A stretch of 39,304 nt of DNA from Bacteroidales bacterium. Its GTDB lineage: Bacteria; Bacteroidota; Bacteroidia; Bacteroidales; Muribaculaceae. The DNA is taken from NCBI GenBank assembly GCA_004557385.1, contig SFEA01000020.1:1-39304 (forward strand), given 5' to 3'. The notes beneath the pieces were generated by a model. It was not told the origin of the DNA and searched no databases. It was given only the letters and a program-made list of their open reading frames with translations. Position 1 is the stretch's first letter, and each line of letters starts with the position of its first letter. Both the position numbers and the translations under genes were made by a program. Of this stretch, positions 37,170 to 39,304 are shown in pieces.

Positions 37170-37385
37170 ATGAAAGTAAATGTTTATTTTGAGAACACTG
37201 AAATGGGCGCATATACATGCTATGTAGAAGAAGATATTCCTCTATTTGCTTTATTTGGTTACGGAAATACGCCTGAAGATGCCAAAAAGGATATGCTTGA
37301 AGCATACAATGAGATTACCAAAATTCTTCAATCAAAAGGAGAAAAACCAGCAGAATTAGATTTTATCTTTCATTACCCTGTATAA
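37170..37385 (+). pseudogene. HicB-like protein, truncated
   Basis: A 71-residue ORF with the beta-strand and helix pattern of the HicB-like N-terminal domain as found in Bacteroidales (MKVNVYFENTEMGAYTCYV, ALFGYGNTPEDAKKDML, FIFHYPV). Homologues I recall continue for about 60 more residues with a helix-turn-helix. Here the frame stops right where that part should begin. No HicA-like toxin gene is adjacent. It is probably the N-terminal fragment of a DNA-binding protein cut off by a rearrangement at about 37380. It may alternatively be a functional short form. Confidence 0.5.
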
Positions 37386-37677
37386 CGGTACAAAGCCCGA
37401 TTATAGCGACGGCGAAGTAACCGAGATGCCCGAGAATTTCACCCGATGGGTCAAGGATAACGAGGAGCGCATCGCATGTGCTTCCTCTCTGCCTTATTTC
37501 CTCGCCGATAACGGCAAAGTCAGCAATGGCAAATATAGATATTTCGACCCACAAATAGGTGAATTTGTCAATATCGAAGAATACGCAAAACGAAATATTA
37601 AGTATTCAGAATCGATTAAGGTTGATAAACTGCTTCTAAATATCGATATATTTAAGTTGATTTGTGGAGTTCGTTAA
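37378..37677 (+). pseudogene. Coding remnant resembling a phage head protein C-terminus
   Basis: A frame open from about 37360 to 37677, read through YNGTKPDYSDGEVTEMP, FTRWVKDNEERIACASSLPY and FLADNGKV. The style matches C-terminal parts of Bacteroidales phage head-morphogenesis (SPP1 gp7-like) proteins as I recall them, a low-confidence likeness. Its only ATG is internal (37426) and it begins exactly where the HicB-like frame ends. The last 30 residues look unrelated, so the 3' end may also be lost. It is probably a phage-derived fragment. Confidence 0.4.
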
Positions 37678-37921
37678 GACGATAAATTGCTCTGCCTATC
37701 TCTGCAGTATCTTCAACATCTTCTAACACCCCATCTTTACTGAATTTTATAACACTTGGTCTACCTGTATAACGTGGCATATTAAAACGAATTAACCTGT
37801 AATATTCATATCCATTTTCTACACCTGCATATGCTGCAATATCATACTTACTTTCTGCAGCTACTTTTTCTGCCTGTTTGTAAAACTTACCTTGTTCCAT
37901 AATCACATCAGTATTATTCAT
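37652..37921 (-). CDS. Small hypothetical protein
   Basis: An 89-residue protein, not recognised. It reads as a real compact domain: an N-terminal helix, then YRLIRFNMPRYTG, RPSVIKFSKDG and a C-terminal helix (DTAEIGRAIYRLNELHKS). No signal or membrane segment is seen. It overlaps the tail of the phage-like remnant by 26 bases in opposite orientation and has a good promoter just upstream. A small cargo or immunity-type gene is possible, but nothing in the sequence proves it. Confidence 0.55.
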   Translation of the reverse strand: MNNTDVIMEQGKFYKQAEKVAAESKYDIAAYAGVENGYEYYRLIRFNMPRYTGRPSVIKFSKDGVLEDVEDTAEIGRAIYRLNELHKST

Positions 37922-37962
37922 TCTTCATCGCAGCTCGCATCATCGGCGGGCTGTAATTTTTG

Positions 37963-37991
37963 CAAATATAATAAATTTTCTAATTAACAAA
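37963..37991 (-). promoter_or_regulatory. Promoter of the 89-residue gene
   Basis: On the minus strand TTTG (37988-37991) and TATATTTG (37963-37970) are 17 bases apart, close to the Bacteroidota consensus with a slightly short spacer. The start codon is 42 bases downstream. Confidence 0.5.
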
Positions 37992-38287
37992 TATCCCAGC
38001 AATTCCGATTTTGACCACTAAATCGCACCACTTAATAGCAAAACTATATAGCATCCCTTATACCTCAAAGCGGTATCAATCAATTTAACATCAACACTTT
38101 ATCTACATCGAATTTATAAATTCACTCATACCACAAAATTTGTTTTCGCAATGTCTGGCAAGGCGAAAAAGTCGGACATAAGAAAAAAAGCAAATTAAGT
38201 ATTAGGCGTAGTCAAAGCATGACGTTGCGAGGTTGGTGAAAAGCTTATTGTATATGACCCCTAACAAGCCAAGATAAATTTCATTTA

Positions 38288-38332
38288 TAACCATCTGATT
38301 ATCAGTGACATTAACCGCGCGAGCGATTACAG
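38288..38332 (+). repeat. Left module of the palindromic repeat, copy A
   Basis: Starts TAACCATCTGATTAT and runs through a TAACCGC/GCGATTA palindrome (one mismatch) to TTACAG. It is a direct copy of 39033-39076. Confidence 0.75.
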
Positions 38333-38379
38333 ATATCGGCCGCCATTTCGTCGTCAGGACGCGAATTACTTTTATTGCA

Positions 38380-38500
38380 GAATCTGCAACCGCTCCACGG
38401 TTGTAATTATTAGGATGCTTTACCGGTCCCCATATAGCCGGCATCGCAAACGCTCGCCGTCAATAAGGTTATTGAAGTTGCAACCGCTCGCGCGGTTGTG
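38380..38500 (-). repeat. Two-palindrome repeat, inverted copy
   Basis: It contains palindromes at 38387-38403 and 38481-38498 with GGTCCCC (38425-38431) and GGTTATTGAAG (38467-38477) between. Each element reappears, reverse-complemented and in the same order, at 39057-39166. The 24 bases 38380-38403 are an exact reverse complement of 39143-39166. Confidence 0.85.
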
Positions 38501-38540
38501 CGCACTGTGTGCCGTCTGTGGGAGATGTGATACGATGCTG

Positions 38541-38580
38541 TAAGGGGGGGGGTATGGCAATACGCCCAGCGACCACCGCG
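38541..38580 (+). repeat. REP-like unit, copy 1
   Basis: A run of nine G, then GTATGGCAATAC and CAGCGACCACCGCG. It matches the unit at 38688-38723 with substitutions, so the two are direct repeats. Confidence 0.65.
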
Positions 38581-38595
38581 AAAGTGATGGAGATA

Positions 38596-38666
38596 CTCTC
38601 GCAAAACCCGCGGATGGGTGATTGGCTCACACAGATTAATTCGATTTTTAAGATTATCTGCGAGAG
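38596..38666. repeat. 8-base inverted repeat between the REP-like units
   Basis: CTCTCGCA (38596-38603) and TGCGAGAG (38659-38666) are perfect complements around a 55-base AT-rich middle with CACAGATTAATT and AGATTATCTGCG. Confidence 0.5.
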
Positions 38667-38687
38667 AAGCCCCGCCTTGCCGACTTG

Positions 38688-38723
38688 TAGGGGCGTATCG
38701 TAATACGCTCGGCGACCGCCGCG
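38688..38723 (+). repeat. REP-like unit, copy 2
   Basis: TAGGGGCGTAT, a perfect GCGTAT/ATACGC stem (38693-38708), then CGGCGACCGCCGCG. The GGGGCGTAT...ATACGC style is common among bacterial intergenic repeats. Confidence 0.7.
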
Positions 38724-38748
38724 AGGATGTGCCATCGGAGATGGCAAA

Positions 38749-38917
38749 CCATGCATAACCGCTGGTGGAGCGATAGCGCAACCTGCGGGGAGGGGAACTT
38801 CACTATCATTCGGCGTCGAAGATGTCGAACAATGTTGTGCCACTTCGAGGCACATTATTATTGATGCTACCTCTCCGCAGGCTGCGCCCTTATGGGCTTG
38901 CCAGCGGTTAAGCATGG
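38749..38917. repeat. 169-base imperfect foldback
   Basis: The outer arms 38749-38765 and 38901-38917 pair in 16 of 17 positions. The inner arms 38776-38793 and 38870-38887 pair in 16 of 18. A third perfect hairpin, TGTGCC/GGCACA, sits in the centre near 38837-38855. The nested arrangement would fold into one long structure if transcribed. Confidence 0.75.
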
Positions 38918-39032
38918 TCAAGCACCTTCGGCGCTTGTTATACTTCCCCTTTCTGCGTCATCTGCGAAAGAGGTCATGACCGCCGCGTGTGCGTTAGGAC
39001 ATATTGCCATATGCCTCTACAATTTACGGCTG

Positions 39033-39166
39033 TAACCATCTGATTATTAGCGTTATTAACCGCGGAGCGGTTACAGCTTCAATAACCCCATATTGGCGCC
39101 GCAGGCGACTATGTGGGGACCTAAAAGTGCCCAAGAAAACATCAACCGTGGAGCGGTTGCAGATTC
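39033..39166 (+). repeat. Two-palindrome repeat, full copy
   Basis: It holds the left module (39033-39076), palindrome TAACCGC/GCGGTTA (39057-39073), TTCAATAACC (39078-39087), GGGGACC (39115-39121) and palindrome CAACCGT/GCGGTTG (39143-39159). It is the most complete of the three copies. Confidence 0.85.
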
Positions 39167-39247
39167 AGCGAAAACCTCTCGCTGATGGTGTTGATGGACA
39201 AATTAAATTATTGCTGTCCGGTAAAAGTTTTTCAAACGAAATAAATT

Positions 39248-39290
39248 AGGGTTGACACTTCTCACGAGGTATCAACCCTTTTGGTTATTT
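39248..39290 (+). terminator. Terminator at the right edge
   Basis: AGGGTTGA (39248-39255) pairs with TCAACCCT (39272-39279), followed by TTTGGTTATTTTT. It ends a plus-strand transcript, though no certain gene lies directly upstream. Confidence 0.7.
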
Positions 39291-39304
39291 TTGTATTGCT
39301 AAAA

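Larger units (their letters stand above)
37922..39304. other. 1.4-kb repeat-rich region without a convincing gene
   Basis: No open frame here looks like a real protein; the longer frames pass straight through palindromes. 37992-38285 is AT-rich with nothing recognised. From 38288 to 39172 hairpins follow one another and the base composition turns GC-rich, unlike the flanks. It resembles a cluster of repeat elements or the decayed end of a mobile region. Confidence 0.6.

Noticed and set aside
38410..38921. Minus-strand ORFs of 123 and 150 codons
   Set aside because: They run through REP-like units and foldback arms and show no protein-like pattern.
38288..39172. CRISPR array
   Set aside because: The repeats are few, uneven in spacing, partly inverted, and no cas gene is near.

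Overview
The window reads as a chromosomal segment of a Bacteroidales bacterium, possibly Muribaculaceae- or Prevotellaceae-like. The evidence is the Bacteroidota promoter pattern (TTTG, about 19 bases, TAnnTTTG) before several genes, the near absence of Shine-Dalgarno sites, and lineage-typical families (DUF4301, DUF4835, long NusB, YbbR-CoaE, FadL/OmpP1-like porin). The genus is an inference; no rRNA or tRNA gene is visible.

Layout. 1-230 holds a small palindromic repeat and a terminator of an upstream gene. 318-1844 (-) is a DUF4301 protein. 1948-7402 (+) is a tight run of rel (a (p)ppGpp synthetase with a decayed hydrolase site), a lipoprotein, two half-size chromate-family transporters and folC. 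On the minus strand follow a YihY/BrkB membrane protein and rnpB (RNase P RNA, 8311-8680). degP (9089) has a textbook promoter and terminator. recJ and recQ overlap and converge on a Pif1-like helicase with a TPR-like tail (14768-16840), forming a DNA-repair block. Next on the minus strand are an OmpP1/FadL porin and a low-complexity W/Y- then R/S/G-rich exported protein, then trmN (+), carB and carA (-), coaE-ybbR (-), yajC-nusB (-), and a replication/repair run dnaN, 3'-5' exonuclease, DUF4835, recN, rlmB (-). glnS and an exported protein of unknown function lie on the plus strand.

The last 2.1 kb (37170-39304) differs sharply from the housekeeping DNA. It has a truncated HicB-like ORF joined to a coding remnant that resembles phage proteins, an orphan 89-residue gene with its own promoter, and about 1.4 kb without a convincing gene. 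That non-coding stretch is packed with hairpins: inverted and direct copies of a two-palindrome repeat, two REP-like units with a GCGTAT/ATACGC stem, and a 169-base foldback. This is the main place to look for something undescribed. The rest is mostly well-conserved core genome with a few unusual domain arrangements.
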